From: Streptomyces sp. XY006
GTDB lineage: Bacteria > Actinomycetota > Actinomycetes > Streptomycetales > Streptomycetaceae
Direction of reading: 5' to 3'
NCBI RefSeq assembly: GCF_002237655.1
Contig: NZ_NOKT01000024.1
Span: 62,001 to 126,000 of the forward strand
Length of the DNA stretch: 64,000 nucleotides
Shown piece by piece: positions 1 through 8,971 of this stretch. The translations under genes were made by a program, and so were the position numbers. Each line of letters starts with the position of its first letter. Positions within the stretch are counted from its first letter, which is position 1. The notes under the pieces are model-generated. The model saw only the letters and a list, made by a program, of their open reading frames with translations. It did no database searches and was not told the DNA's origin.

Positions 1-2073
1 ATCGTGGAGTTCGCGCCCCGGCTGATGCCCGTCCAGGTCGACGAGGGCGGTGGCGCCGCCCTGCTGCGCACCATCGAGGAGATGGGCCTGAGCGTCCACA
101 CGGGCGTGGGCACGCAGGAGATCGTCGTCGGCGAGGACGGTGCCGTGACCGGCATGAAGCTGTCCGACGGCTCCGAACTCGCCACCGACATGGTGGTGTT
201 CTCCGCCGGTGTCCGCCCGCGCGACCAGCTGGCCCGCGACTGCGGCCTGACCGTCGGCGAGCGCGGCGGCATCGCGGTCGACGAGCAGTGCCGTTCGGTC
301 GCCGACCCGCACGTGTTCGCGATCGGCGAGTGCGCGCTGGCGGCGGACGGCCGGGTGTACGGCCTGGTCGCGCCGGGCTACGAGCAGGCCGAGACCGCCG
401 CCGCGACGATCGCCCGGGACGAGGCGGAGTTCACCGGCGCCGACCTGTCCACCAAGCTGAAGCTGCTCGGTGTGGACGTGGCGTCCTTCGGTGACGCGCA
501 CGGCACCGCCGAGGACTGCCTGGACGTCGTCTACTCCGACTCCCGGGCGGGCCTGTACAAGAAGCTGGTCATCGCCCGGGACGGCACGCTGCTCGGCGGC
601 ATCCTGGTCGGCGACGCGGAGGCCTACGGCACGCTGAAGGCGTTCACCGGCTCCGTCCCGCCCGTCTCGCCCGAGTCGCTGGTGCTGCCCGCCGGTGCCG
701 GCGCCCCGGCCCAGCTCGGCCCGGCCGCGCTGCCGGACGAGGCGATCATCTGCTCCTGCAACAACGTCACCAAGGGCACCATCCGCGGCGCGGTCACGGA
801 GCACCAGTGCACCACCGTGCCGGAGGTGAAGAAGTGCACCAAGGCCGGTACGACCTGCGGCAGTTGCGTCAAGGTCCTCGGCCAGCTGGTCACCGCCGAG
901 CTGGAGGCGTCCGGCGTCGAGGTCGACAAGGGCCTGTGCGGCTGCTTCGCCCAGACCCGCGAGGAGCTGTACGAGATCGTCCTGGCCCTGCGCATCACCT
1001 CCTACCAGGACCTGCTGGACCGCCACGGCCGCGAGGAGGCCCGGGGCGGCGACGGCTGCGAGGTCTGCAAGCCCGCCGTGGGCTCGATCATCGCCTCCCT
1101 CGCCCCGACGATCGGCGCGAGCGGCTACGTCCTGGACGGCGAGCAGGCCGCGCTGCAGGACACCAACGACCACTTCCTGGCCAACCTGCAGAAGAACGGC
1201 TCGTACTCGGTCGTGCCGCGCATCCCCGGCGGCGAGATCGCCCCGGAGAAGCTCATCGTCATCGGCGAGATCGCCCGCGACTTCGGCCTCTACACGAAGA
1301 TCACCGGCGGTCAGCGGATCGACATGTTCGGCGCCCGCGTCGAGCAGCTGCCGCTGATCTGGGCACGGCTGGTGGACGCCGGCTTCGAGTCGGGCCACGC
1401 CTACGGCAAGTCGCTGCGCACGGTGAAGTCCTGCGTCGGCTCCACCTGGTGCCGCTACGGCGTCCAGGACTCGGTGAAGATGGCGATCGACCTGGAGCTG
1501 CGCTACCGGGGTCTGCGCTCCCCGCACAAGCTGAAGTCGGCGGTCTCCGGCTGCCAGCGCGAGTGCGCCGAGGCCCAGTCGAAGGACTTCGGCGTGATCG
1601 CCACCGCCAACGGCTGGAACCTGTACGTCGGCGGCAACGGCGGCGCCACCCCGCGCCACGCCGACCTGCTCGCGCAGGACCTGTCGGACGCCGAACTGGT
1701 CCGGCTGATCGACCGGTTCCTGATGTTCTACATCCGTACGGCCGACCGCCTGGAGCGCACCTCGACCTGGCTGGAGCGGATCCCGGGCGGCCTGGACCAC
1801 GTGCGGGACGTCGTCGTGCACGACTCGCTCGGCATCTGCGACGAGCTGGAACAGCTGATGCGGGCCCATGTCGCGCACTACCGCGACGAGTGGTCCGAGA
1901 CCATCAACGACCCCGAGAAACTGGCCCGGTTCGTGTCCTTCGTCAACGCGCCGGACACCCCCGACCCGGTCGTCGCGTTCGTGCCCGAGCGCGACCAGAT
2001 GAAGCCCGACCTGCCGCTGCTGTCCATCGGCACGCGGCCCGCCGACGTCCTGGAAGGAAGCGCCCAGCGATGA
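1..2073 (+). CDS. nirB: Nitrite reductase [NAD(P)H] large subunit, 5' end outside window
   Basis: Siroheme enzyme that reduces nitrite to ammonium in the cytoplasm using NAD(P)H. The frame is open from base 1, so the N-terminal FAD-binding part is missing; 690 codons remain. Visible in order: the rest of the FAD/NAD(P)-binding oxidoreductase domain (to about residue 240), a BFD-type [2Fe-2S] domain with CSCNN and CTKAGTTCGSC (about 248-300), a second Cys pair region near residue 360, and the sulfite/nitrite reductase domain carrying the siroheme/[4Fe-4S] cysteines in CVGSTWC and SGCQREC (about 478-525). The stop overlaps the start of nirD (ATGA), so the two are translationally coupled. In actinobacteria nirBD is normally under nitrogen control by GlnR; the promoter lies outside the window, so that is not visible. 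The GTG at base 4 is an internal valine codon. Confidence 0.97.
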   Translation: MVEFAPRLMPVQVDEGGGAALLRTIEEMGLSVHTGVGTQEIVVGEDGAVTGMKLSDGSELATDMVVFSAGVRPRDQLARDCGLTVGERGGIAVDEQCRSVADPHVFAIGECALAADGRVYGLVAPGYEQAETAAATIARDEAEFTGADLSTKLKLLGVDVASFGDAHGTAEDCLDVVYSDSRAGLYKKLVIARDGTLLGGILVGDAEAYGTLKAFTGSVPPVSPESLVLPAGAGAPAQLGPAALPDEAIICSCNNVTKGTIRGAVTEHQCTTVPEVKKCTKAGTTCGSCVKVLGQLVTAELEASGVEVDKGLCGCFAQTREELYEIVLALRITSYQDLLDRHGREEARGGDGCEVCKPAVGSIIASLAPTIGASGYVLDGEQAALQDTNDHFLANLQKNGSYSVVPRIPGGEIAPEKLIVIGEIARDFGLYTKITGGQRIDMFGARVEQLPLIWARLVDAGFESGHAYGKSLRTVKSCVGSTWCRYGVQDSVKMAIDLELRYRGLRSPHKLKSAVSGCQRECAEAQSKDFGVIATANGWNLYVGGNGGATPRHADLLAQDLSDAELVRLIDRFLMFYIRTADRLERTSTWLERIPGGLDHVRDVVVHDSLGICDELEQLMRAHVAHYRDEWSETINDPEKLARFVSFVNAPDTPDPVVAFVPERDQMKPDLPLLSIGTRPADVLEGSAQR

Positions 2074-2420
2074 CCCTGGCTCCCGAGACGACCGACCTGA
2101 AGGTCCAGCTCTCCCTGGACGGCGACTGGTTCACGGTCTGCGACCTGAGCACGCTGCTCCCGGGCCGCGGGGTGGCGGCACTGCTGCCCGACGGCCGCCA
2201 GGCGGCGATCTTCCGCGACCGCACCGGCGAACTGTTCGCCCTCGACAACCGCGACCCCTTCACGGGTGCGGCCGTCCTCTCCCGGGGGCTGACGGGCACT
2301 CACCGGGGCCGCCCCTTCGTCGCCTCCCCGCTGCTGAAGCAGCGCTTCGACCTCGCCTCCGGCCAGTGCCTGGACGACGAGACGGTGCGGGTGACGGCGT
2401 ACGCGGTGCGGACCGCGTAA
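2070..2420 (+). CDS. nirD: Nitrite reductase small subunit
   Basis: 116 aa partner subunit of NirB. The fold is Rieske-like, but the Cys/His ligands of a true Rieske cluster are absent, as usual for NirD: the positions around FRDRTGELFALDN carry no CxH pair. The ATG overlaps the nirB TGA by four bases. The C-terminal half (RPFVASPLLKQRFDLASGQC) matches the end of the family, and the length fits. It is inferred to support the electron-transfer or siroheme domain of NirB in assimilatory nitrite reduction. Confidence 0.93.
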   Translation: MTLAPETTDLKVQLSLDGDWFTVCDLSTLLPGRGVAALLPDGRQAAIFRDRTGELFALDNRDPFTGAAVLSRGLTGTHRGRPFVASPLLKQRFDLASGQCLDDETVRVTAYAVRTA

Positions 2421-2551
2421 CGGCCGGGGCCGGCTCACCGCGCACGCTGTCGAGTTGCTGTCGGGTTCCGCCGACCGGGTTCGCCTCCGGGGGTGCGTCG
2501 CGTTTCATCGGATGCGTCGCGTCACACCCCCACCTTCCTGGAGGTCCGACC

Positions 2552-3490
2552 ATGACCCGGAACCACCCCCGGCCGTCCCGGCGCACGGTGCTCGGCGGGG
2601 CCGTGGCCGCGCTCACCGTGGCCGCCGGCACTCCAGCCGCGCAGGCCGCCGGTGAAAGCCGTTGGCCGGCCGAGTTCCCGCTGCCCGACGGCTGGCTGCC
2701 CGAGGGCATCACGATCGGCGGCAGGCCGTACGCGTACCTGGGCTCCCGCGCGAACGGCGCCGTGTACCGCACCGACCTGCGCACCGGCCGGGGCCGGGTG
2801 CTGCACGCGGGCGGCCCGGGGCTCACGTCGATCGGTCTGAAGCTGGACCACGACGGGCTGCTGTACGTGGCCGGGGGTGGCGGCGGCACCGCGCGGATCG
2901 TCGACGCGCGCACCGGCGAGCTGCTCACCACCCACCGGCTCACCGAGGACGCCGCGCCCTTCGTCAACGACGTGGTGCTGCACGAGGACCGCGCCTGGTT
3001 CACCGACTCCCGCGCCGCGGTGCTGCACGGCGTGCCGCGCGGCCGCGCGGGCAGGGTCCGCGCCCTGCCGATCGGCGGCGAGTGGGTGCAGGCGCCCGCC
3101 GGGACCAACAGCGCCAACGGGCTGGTCGCCACCCCCGACGGGAGCGCGCTGATCGTCGTCAACGCGGGCCGCCTGTACCGCGTGTCCCTGCGGACCGGTC
3201 ACGCCACCGTGATCGCCCTGGAGGGAGCGGCCGACGTGACCAACGGCGACGGCCTGGTCCGCGTCGGCCGCACGCTGTACGTCGTGCAGAACCGCCTGAA
3301 CAAGGTCACCGTGTGGCACCTGGACCGGCACGCCAGGACCGCCACCCTCGCCAGGACGATCACCGACCCGCGCTTCGACGTGCCGGCGACGGCCGCCCGC
3401 TGGGGCGACCGCCTCTACCTCGTCAACGCCCGCTTCACCAGCCCGCAGACGCCCGAGACGACGTTCAACGCGGTGGCCGTGCCGCTGTAG
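2552..3490 (+). CDS. Tat-exported beta-propeller protein (often labelled superoxide dismutase in Streptomyces)
   Basis: 312 aa. The N-terminus has a twin-arginine signal (SRRTVLGGAVAALTVAAG, cleavage near AQAA, about residue 34), so it should be folded before export. The mature part is an SMP-30/YncE-like propeller with repeated short blocks such as GLLYVAGGGGGTARIVDARTG and NGLVATPDGSALIVVNAGRLY. Nothing in it resembles a metal site of a real superoxide dismutase; that label, seen on homologues, is probably wrong. ATG 2552 has a GGAGG ribosome site seven bases upstream. The gene follows nirD after 131 bp and is convergent with the SulP gene. The true role is unknown; lactonase-like sugar chemistry or a binding propeller are both possible. 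Confidence 0.8.
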   Translation: MTRNHPRPSRRTVLGGAVAALTVAAGTPAAQAAGESRWPAEFPLPDGWLPEGITIGGRPYAYLGSRANGAVYRTDLRTGRGRVLHAGGPGLTSIGLKLDHDGLLYVAGGGGGTARIVDARTGELLTTHRLTEDAAPFVNDVVLHEDRAWFTDSRAAVLHGVPRGRAGRVRALPIGGEWVQAPAGTNSANGLVATPDGSALIVVNAGRLYRVSLRTGHATVIALEGAADVTNGDGLVRVGRTLYVVQNRLNKVTVWHLDRHARTATLARTITDPRFDVPATAARWGDRLYLVNARFTSPQTPETTFNAVAVPL

Positions 3491-3505
3491 CCGCATCCAG
3501 GGGCG

Positions 3506-3535
3506 ACGCCCGGGCCCGGTTCCGGACCCGGGCGT
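3506..3535. terminator. Bidirectional hairpin between convergent genes
   Basis: Perfect 9-bp stem ACGCCCGGG (3506-3514) / CCCGGGCGT (3527-3535) with a 12-base loop. It lies in the 62-bp gap between two convergent genes, so it can serve transcripts from both sides. No T-run follows, as is common in Streptomyces. Confidence 0.6.
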
Positions 3536-3552
3536 GGTGCGGCCCGTGACCG

Positions 3553-5724
3553 CTACAGCGGGGCGCCGTGGCGCTGTTCCTCCGGCAGGGGCCGGGTGTC
3601 GAGGTAGAACCACTCGGCGTCGGCGGAGGGCAGGGGCGACGGCCGGGCCGGTCCGTCCGCCGGGGCGGCGACCGGGCGGCGCCGGGGCAGTCGGCCCGGC
3701 ACCGGGACCCCGGGGGCGGCGGCGTCCGGAGCGGCGGCATTCGGGGCGGCGGCGTCCGGGGCACGGTCCGGGCGCGTCTCCTCGCCCGGCATGAACAGCT
3801 CCACGCGCAGGCCCAGTTCCCGCTGCTGGGCGGTGAACTCCTCGACCTGGCTGCGGCAGGCGTGGTCCAGGTGGGTCACGCCGGTGAGGTCGAGCCGGAT
3901 CCGCCGCTTCCCGGACGCGGCGGCGGCCTCCAGGGCCTCGATCACCTGCGGCAGCCGCAGGAACGTGGCGTTGCCCGCCATGACGACGTTCGCCGTGTCG
4001 TCCTCGACGTGCTGGCGGACCACGGTCCGCGACATGCGCAGCGCCGCCAGCACGATCCCCGCGGCGAGCCCGAACAGCACGCCCTCCAGCAGCGCGGTCG
4101 CCACGATGACCAGCGTGGTCAGCGTCATCACCGCGAACTCGCCCTTGTCCTGCCGCCACATCTTCGGGAACTCCGCCGGGGCGAACAGCTTCCAGCCGCT
4201 GTGCACGAGCACGCCCGCGAGGACCGAGATGGGGATGAGCGCGAGCACCTGGGGCAGCAGCAGCGCGAACGCGAGCAGCCACAGGCCGTGCAGCGTGCGG
4301 GAGAGCCGGGTCTTCGCCCCGGCCTGGACGTTGGCGGAACTGCGCGCCACCACCGCGGTGATGGGCAGCGCGCCGAGGAACCCGGCGACGGTGTTGCCGG
4401 CGCCCTGGGCGATCAGCTCGGTGTTGTAGCGGGTGCGCGGACCGCTGTGCATACGGTCCACCGCGGCGGCCGTGAACAGGCTCTCGGCGGACGCGATGAC
4501 CGTGAAGGTGAGGATGGCGGTGATCACCGCCCCGTCCGCGAGTCGGGCGAACTGCTCCGCGCCCGGCACCTGTACGGACGCGAGCAGATTGCCGACCTGG
4601 AGCGTCCTCACGTCCACGCCGGGCAGCGCGGCGACGACGATGCCGATGCCGACGGCGACCAGCGCGGCCGGGATCTTCCCGGCCGGGCCGGGCACCTTCT
4701 TCCACACGAAACTGAGCACGATCGTGACCACGCCGAGCAGGGTGGCGATCATCGCCTGCGGGTCCGTCAGGACGCCGGCCAGCAGGGCGGGGATGCCAGC
4801 CATGTTCTCGACGGGCGTGCCGGGGGCCTTGGCGTCGGCCATCGGATACGCCTGGCTGAACATCAGCGGCACGCCGATGCCGGCCAGCATGCCCTGCACC
4901 ACGGCGACCGAGATGGCCTGGAACATCCGGCCGAGCCGCACCAGCCCGAGGACGATCTGCAGCAGGCCGGTGAACAGCACGATCACGCCGAGCATGGCCA
5001 CGCCGACGTCGGCGACGGTCTCCGCGACCAGCGCGGCGAGTCCGGCCGCCGGGCCGCTGACCTGGAGCGTGCTGCCCCGGATCGCGCCGACGACCAGCCC
5101 GCCGATCACCCCGGAGATGATCCCGAGCTCGGCCGGGACACCGGAGGCCACGGCGACGCCGATGCACAGCGGCAGCGCGACGAGGAAGACGACGAGCGAG
5201 GCGGTGACGTCGACGCCGATATCGCCCCGGGCCCCGCCCTTACCGCCGAGAGCTCCACGGAGCACCCCGCCGAGTGCACCAAGTCCCCCGGCGCCGCCGG
5301 ATCCGCCGACAGCCACTTCCTGAGCGCCCCGGGCCGCGCGTGCCGCACGTGCCTCGGGCTCCCGGACGGCACCCACCCGCGGCCCCCCGGCCGCGCCCCC
5401 TGCCCCGGCAGGTCGGGCGGTACCTCCACCCGGACCCCATGCGGCGCCCCCGGTGCCGCCCCCGCCGAACAGGTCCGCGGTCTCCCACCCCCCGGTGCCG
5501 GCCGCCGGGCCGGACCCCCACTCACCGGCCGTACCGCCGCCGCCCCACTCCCCGGCCGAACCGCCGCCGCCCCACTCCCCCGTCGTACCGCCGTCGCCCC
5601 AGCTCCCCGCCGTACCCCCGCCGCCCGGGGCCGTGACCGGGCCGCTGGCCGTTGCCCGGCCGGGGGCCGGGGCGGCGGCTCCGGCCCGGCCGCGGCCGCG
5701 GCCGCGGGCGTGTGCCCCGCTCAC
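3553..5724 (-). CDS. SulP-family anion (probably bicarbonate) transporter with Gly/Trp-rich N-terminal extension and STAS domain
   Basis: 723 aa from GTG 5724, whose bases overlap the stop of the upstream carbonic anhydrase gene (GTGA). Residues 1-165 are a low-complexity extension containing repeats of the type GGGGTAGEWG (about 30-100), then an Ala/Arg-rich stretch. The SulP membrane core begins at about 165 (GVDVTASLVVFLVALPLCIG) and carries about ten hydrophobic segments. A C-terminal STAS domain follows (about 580-645, RRIRLDLTGVTHLDHACRS), then an Ala/Pro-rich tail with a PDAAAP-type repeat. SulP proteins move sulfate, bicarbonate or other anions; coupling to carbonic anhydrase argues for bicarbonate. 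The frame stays open a further 300 bases upstream, but that part is antisense-free overlap with the carbonic anhydrase gene and is not coding. Confidence 0.88.
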   Translation of the reverse strand: MSGAHARGRGRGRAGAAAPAPGRATASGPVTAPGGGGTAGSWGDGGTTGEWGGGGSAGEWGGGGTAGEWGSGPAAGTGGWETADLFGGGGTGGAAWGPGGGTARPAGAGGAAGGPRVGAVREPEARAARAARGAQEVAVGGSGGAGGLGALGGVLRGALGGKGGARGDIGVDVTASLVVFLVALPLCIGVAVASGVPAELGIISGVIGGLVVGAIRGSTLQVSGPAAGLAALVAETVADVGVAMLGVIVLFTGLLQIVLGLVRLGRMFQAISVAVVQGMLAGIGVPLMFSQAYPMADAKAPGTPVENMAGIPALLAGVLTDPQAMIATLLGVVTIVLSFVWKKVPGPAGKIPAALVAVGIGIVVAALPGVDVRTLQVGNLLASVQVPGAEQFARLADGAVITAILTFTVIASAESLFTAAAVDRMHSGPRTRYNTELIAQGAGNTVAGFLGALPITAVVARSSANVQAGAKTRLSRTLHGLWLLAFALLLPQVLALIPISVLAGVLVHSGWKLFAPAEFPKMWRQDKGEFAVMTLTTLVIVATALLEGVLFGLAAGIVLAALRMSRTVVRQHVEDDTANVVMAGNATFLRLPQVIEALEAAAASGKRRIRLDLTGVTHLDHACRSQVEEFTAQQRELGLRVELFMPGEETRPDRAPDAAAPNAAAPDAAAPGVPVPGRLPRRRPVAAPADGPARPSPLPSADAEWFYLDTRPLPEEQRHGAPL

Positions 5725-6326
5725 GCGGCATGCACCCGGAAGTCGCCCTCGGGGCCGAGTTCGTAGACGAAGCCCGTGTCGACCTCGTAGTACCAGCCGT
5801 GCAGCCGCAGCCGGCCCGCGTCGAGGCGCTGCCGGACCACGGGGTACGTGCGCAGGGCCGCGAGCTGGTTGACGACGTTGCCCTGGGAGACCTCCGGCAG
5901 CGACGGGTCGTCCGGGGCCGACTCCAGCACGGAGGCCAGCTCGGGGCGGGCGATGCGCAGCCAGGCGTCCACGCCGGGCAGCGCGGACAGGTCGTCGCCG
6001 GACTTCAGCGCGCCCATCGCGCCGCAGTGTGAGTGACCGCACACCACGATGTCCTGAACCCCCAGCACCTCCAGTGCGTACTCGAGGGTGGCCGCCTCTC
6101 CGGAGGCCGCGGGCCGTCCGCAGGGCGGCACGATATTGCCCGCGTTACGCAGCTCGAATATCTCGCCGGGCCGTGCGCCCGTGATCAGCGCGGGAATGAC
6201 ACGCGAGTCCGAGCAGGTGATGAACAACACCTCCGGATATTGCCCTTCGGCCAGTTTCCGAAATGTGCCGCTGTCGAAATCCACGCGCGTCCTGAACGTA
6301 CGGGCGCGATCCAGCAGTGCCTTCAA
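5721..6326 (-). CDS. Beta-class carbonic anhydrase
   Basis: About 201 aa zinc enzyme interconverting CO2 and bicarbonate. The zinc and catalytic motifs are clear: CSDSR in FITCSDSRVIPALITG, and the HxxC motif in VCGHSHCGAMGAL. I prefer TTG 6326 because a strong AGGAGG site (6332-6337) sits five bases before it; a GTG at 6365 would add 13 residues but has no ribosome site. The gene is first in a two-gene operon with the SulP transporter and its TGA overlaps that start. The pair suggests supply of bicarbonate, or pH/CO2 balance at the membrane. A 217-bp divergent gap separates it from the response regulator at 6544. Confidence 0.93.
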   Translation of the reverse strand: MKALLDRARTFRTRVDFDSGTFRKLAEGQYPEVLFITCSDSRVIPALITGARPGEIFELRNAGNIVPPCGRPAASGEAATLEYALEVLGVQDIVVCGHSHCGAMGALKSGDDLSALPGVDAWLRIARPELASVLESAPDDPSLPEVSQGNVVNQLAALRTYPVVRQRLDAGRLRLHGWYYEVDTGFVYELGPEGDFRVHAA

Positions 6327-6494
6327 CTCGACCTCCTGAGCTGCGGTTTCACCTGGTGCATCCACCGTAGACGGGCGACCTGCAGAGGAAGGTTAAGGAA
6401 AGTCCAGCATCCGTCCAGGAATGGAACATTCTTTGTCCTGCATTCCCACGGGCAGCGTCTTCTTGTAGCGTGTGGACTCCGCGGCAGGCCATGC

Positions 6495-6527
6495 GAATTC
6501 ACGCTGCCCGGATTCATGCCGGATTCA
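6495..6527 (+). promoter_or_regulatory. Direct repeats upstream of the OmpR-type regulator
   Basis: GAATTCA (6495-6501), GGATTCA (6510-6516) and GGATTCA (6521-6527) form a direct-repeat series; the last two are 11 bp apart, the phasing typical of OmpR/PhoB-family binding sites. They sit 17-49 bp before the start codon of the regulator. Autoregulation is an inference. Confidence 0.35.
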
Positions 6528-6543
6528 CGGAGAGACAGGACGT

Positions 6544-7293
6544 ATGGGCCTACGAGTGCTGCTCATCGAGGACGACGAGACCATCGCCGAGCCGCTCACC
6601 GAGGGGCTCGGCCACTTCGGGCTGACGGTCGACCACGTGGCCACCGGGACGGACGGCCTGAGAGGCCCGTACAACGACGTCGTCCTGCTCGACCTCGGAC
6701 TGCCGGACATGGACGGCATCGACGTCTGCCGGGGCATCCGGCAGGTGTCCGACGTGCCCATCCTGATCCTCAGCGCCCGGGGCGAGGAGGCCGACCGCGT
6801 GCTGGGCCTGGAGCTGGGCGCCGACGACTACCTGGCCAAACCCTTCAGCGTGCGCGAACTGGTCGCCCGCGTACGCGCGGTGACCCGCCGCACGCAGCGC
6901 ACCTCCCAGGCGTTCCCCGAGGCGCCGGCCGCCCCGGACCCCGCCGTCGCCCCCGCTCCCGTTCCCGAGCCCGCGCACGCGCAGGACCCGGGCCCGCTCG
7001 TCGTGGACCGCCGCACCCGCCAGGTGTGGGTCGGTGACGCCGCCGTCCCGCTCACGCCCAAGGAGTTCGACCTGCTGGCGCTGCTCAGCGAGGACCCCGG
7101 CGCGGTCTACTCGCGCCAGCAGATCCTGGACCGCGTCTGGGACCCGCACTACGACGGCCCCACCAAGACGCTCGACGTCCATGTGGCGGCGCTGCGCCGC
7201 AAGCTGGGGCACCCGGCGTGGATCCGCACCCTGCGCGGCGTCGGCTTCCGGCTGGCGGTGCACGGGCCGCACGCCCCGGCGGCCTCTCCGTGA
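6544..7293 (+). CDS. OmpR/PhoB-family response regulator
   Basis: 249 aa. Receiver domain at 1-120 with the acidic pair ED9-D11, phospho-acceptor D50 (VVLLDLGLPDMDG) and the conserved Lys in DDYLAKPFS. An Ala/Pro-rich linker (about 122-150, PAAPDPAVAPAPVPEPA) is longer than usual. The winged-helix DNA-binding domain (about 153-240) has the family signature LTPKEFDLLALL and the terminal RTLRGVGFRL. ATG 6544 is chosen because the receiver domain begins there (MGLRVLLIEDDE), with GGAGAGACAGGA upstream. Its TGA overlaps the GTG of the sensor kinase, a classic coupled two-component pair. The signal is unknown. Confidence 0.94.
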   Translation: MGLRVLLIEDDETIAEPLTEGLGHFGLTVDHVATGTDGLRGPYNDVVLLDLGLPDMDGIDVCRGIRQVSDVPILILSARGEEADRVLGLELGADDYLAKPFSVRELVARVRAVTRRTQRTSQAFPEAPAAPDPAVAPAPVPEPAHAQDPGPLVVDRRTRQVWVGDAAVPLTPKEFDLLALLSEDPGAVYSRQQILDRVWDPHYDGPTKTLDVHVAALRRKLGHPAWIRTLRGVGFRLAVHGPHAPAASP

Positions 7294-8774
7294 CCCGCCG
7301 GCTGCTGCTCGGCTACCTCAGCCTCGCCGTGCTGGTGCTGCTCTGCCTGGAGATCCCGCTGGGCTTCGTGTACTCGCGCGGGGAGCGGGAGCGGGTGGTC
7401 AACGCGGCGACGGACGAGGCCGAGTCGGTCTCGGCGTACGCCGCGCTGTCGCTCGCGGCGGGGCGGGGCGAGCGGGACCTGCCGGAGCGGGTGGCGCACT
7501 GCGCGCGGCGCATCGGCGGGAAGGTGGTGATCGTCGACGCGGCCGGGACGCCGCTCGCGGCCTCGCACCCGGGGGACGCCGGGATGTCCGGCGGCCTGGC
7601 GTCGCGGCCGGGCATCGCGGCGGCGCTGCGGGGCACGTCGACGGTGGACGTGCGCACCTCCACCATCGGCGGCGTGGAGTACCTGTCGGTGGCCGCGCCG
7701 GTGGGGCAGGAGGCGCGGCCGGTGGGTGCCGTGTGGCTGACGGTGCCCACGCGGACGGTGCATGAGCGGGTCCATCACGTGTGGCTGCTGCTGGCGCTGG
7801 GCGGGTTCGCGGTGCTGACGGCGGTGGCGGTGGTGGGGTTCGCGTTCGCCCGGTGGGCCGGGCGGCCCATCCGCGAACTGGAGGAGGCCACGCACGAGTT
7901 GGCCGAGGGCGGCCGGTTCGCGCCGGTGACGATCACCAAGGGCCCGCCGGAAGTGCGCAGTCTGGCCGCCGCGTTCAACCGCACGGGGGCGCGGCTGGCC
8001 CATCTGCTGGCCTCGCAGCGGGCGTTCGCGGGTGAGGCCTCGCACCAGCTGAAGACGCCGCTGGCGGCGCTGCGGCTGCGGCTGGAGAACCTGGAGCCGG
8101 ACGTCGCCGCACGGGCGCGGGGCAGCCTCACCGCCGCCGTCACGGAGACGGACCGGCTCGCCCGGATGGTGGAGCAACTGCTGGCGATGGCCCGGCTGGA
8201 GGAGCACGCGGCCATCCCCGTGACCGTGGACCTGGGCGGGGTCTGCGCCGAGCGGCACCGCACCTGGCGGCCCGTGTTCGCGCAGCGGGACGTCTCCCTC
8301 GTGCTGTTCGCGGGGAGCGTGGGCCCGGTGCTGGCGGTGCCGGGAGCGGTCGAGCAGATCATGGACAACGTGCTGTCCAACGCCCTGCGGGCGTCCCCGG
8401 CGGGCAGCACGGTCACGATCGAGCTGCGGCTGCGGGTCCCCTCCCGGCGCGCGTTGCGCGAGTCCCGGCCGCGCTGGGTCGACCTGCATGTGACCGACGA
8501 GGGGCCCGGCATGACGGAGGAGCAGCGGGCCCGCGCCTTCGACCGCTTCTGGCGCGCCCCGGGCGCGCCCAAGGGCGGCACGGGCCTCGGACTGGCCCTG
8601 GTGCAGCGTCTGGCGCACGCCAGCGGCGGCGAGGCGACCCTGCAGGCGGCGGCGACGGGCGGCCTGGACGTGGTGATCCGCCTGCCGGCGGCCCGCCCGC
8701 CCGACGAGGAACCGGGCCCGGACGGAGACCGCCCCCGCAGGCCCAGACGAGAAGCCCCGGCCCTCCCCGCGTAA
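7290..8774 (+). CDS. Membrane sensor histidine kinase
   Basis: 494 aa, GTG start overlapping the stop of the response regulator. Transmembrane helix 1 at about 5-27, an extracytoplasmic sensor region of about 135 residues, helix 2 at about 165-187, then HAMP, and a HisKA dimerisation domain with phospho-acceptor H252 in EASHQLKTPLAALR. The HATPase domain shows the N box (IMDNVLSNALRA), G1 (DEGPGM) and G2 (KGGTGLGLALVQRL). Pro/Arg-rich tail of about 30 residues. It should phosphorylate the regulator at 6544-7293. Nothing in the neighbourhood fixes the stimulus; the divergent carbonic anhydrase/SulP operon is a possible target. Confidence 0.94.
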   Translation: MTRRLLLGYLSLAVLVLLCLEIPLGFVYSRGERERVVNAATDEAESVSAYAALSLAAGRGERDLPERVAHCARRIGGKVVIVDAAGTPLAASHPGDAGMSGGLASRPGIAAALRGTSTVDVRTSTIGGVEYLSVAAPVGQEARPVGAVWLTVPTRTVHERVHHVWLLLALGGFAVLTAVAVVGFAFARWAGRPIRELEEATHELAEGGRFAPVTITKGPPEVRSLAAAFNRTGARLAHLLASQRAFAGEASHQLKTPLAALRLRLENLEPDVAARARGSLTAAVTETDRLARMVEQLLAMARLEEHAAIPVTVDLGGVCAERHRTWRPVFAQRDVSLVLFAGSVGPVLAVPGAVEQIMDNVLSNALRASPAGSTVTIELRLRVPSRRALRESRPRWVDLHVTDEGPGMTEEQRARAFDRFWRAPGAPKGGTGLGLALVQRLAHASGGEATLQAAATGGLDVVIRLPAARPPDEEPGPDGDRPRRPRREAPALPA

Positions 8775-8971
8775 CCCTCCCGGCAACACCGCCCCGCCCT
8801 CCCGGAGCCCCGCCGCCTCTCACCCACAGGCGGCTCACAGCATGCCGCTCGCCGGCCACTGGCTGTCCACGCCCCGTCAACCCGGTGCCTCTAGCGTCCC
8901 TTTCCGCCTCCCCCCACGCACGACCCTGCCGTCGACCGGCGGCGGGGCGGTACGGCACCTCTGGAGTGAGA

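Noticed and set aside
2552-3490. Superoxide dismutase label that such proteins often carry
   Set aside because: No Cu/Zn, Fe/Mn or Ni superoxide dismutase motif is present; the repeats are propeller-like.
5725-6042. N-terminal extension of the SulP gene into the carbonic anhydrase gene
   Set aside because: The extension is Arg/Pro/Ala-rich off-frame reading of the carbonic anhydrase; GTG 5724 with GTGA coupling is the plausible start.
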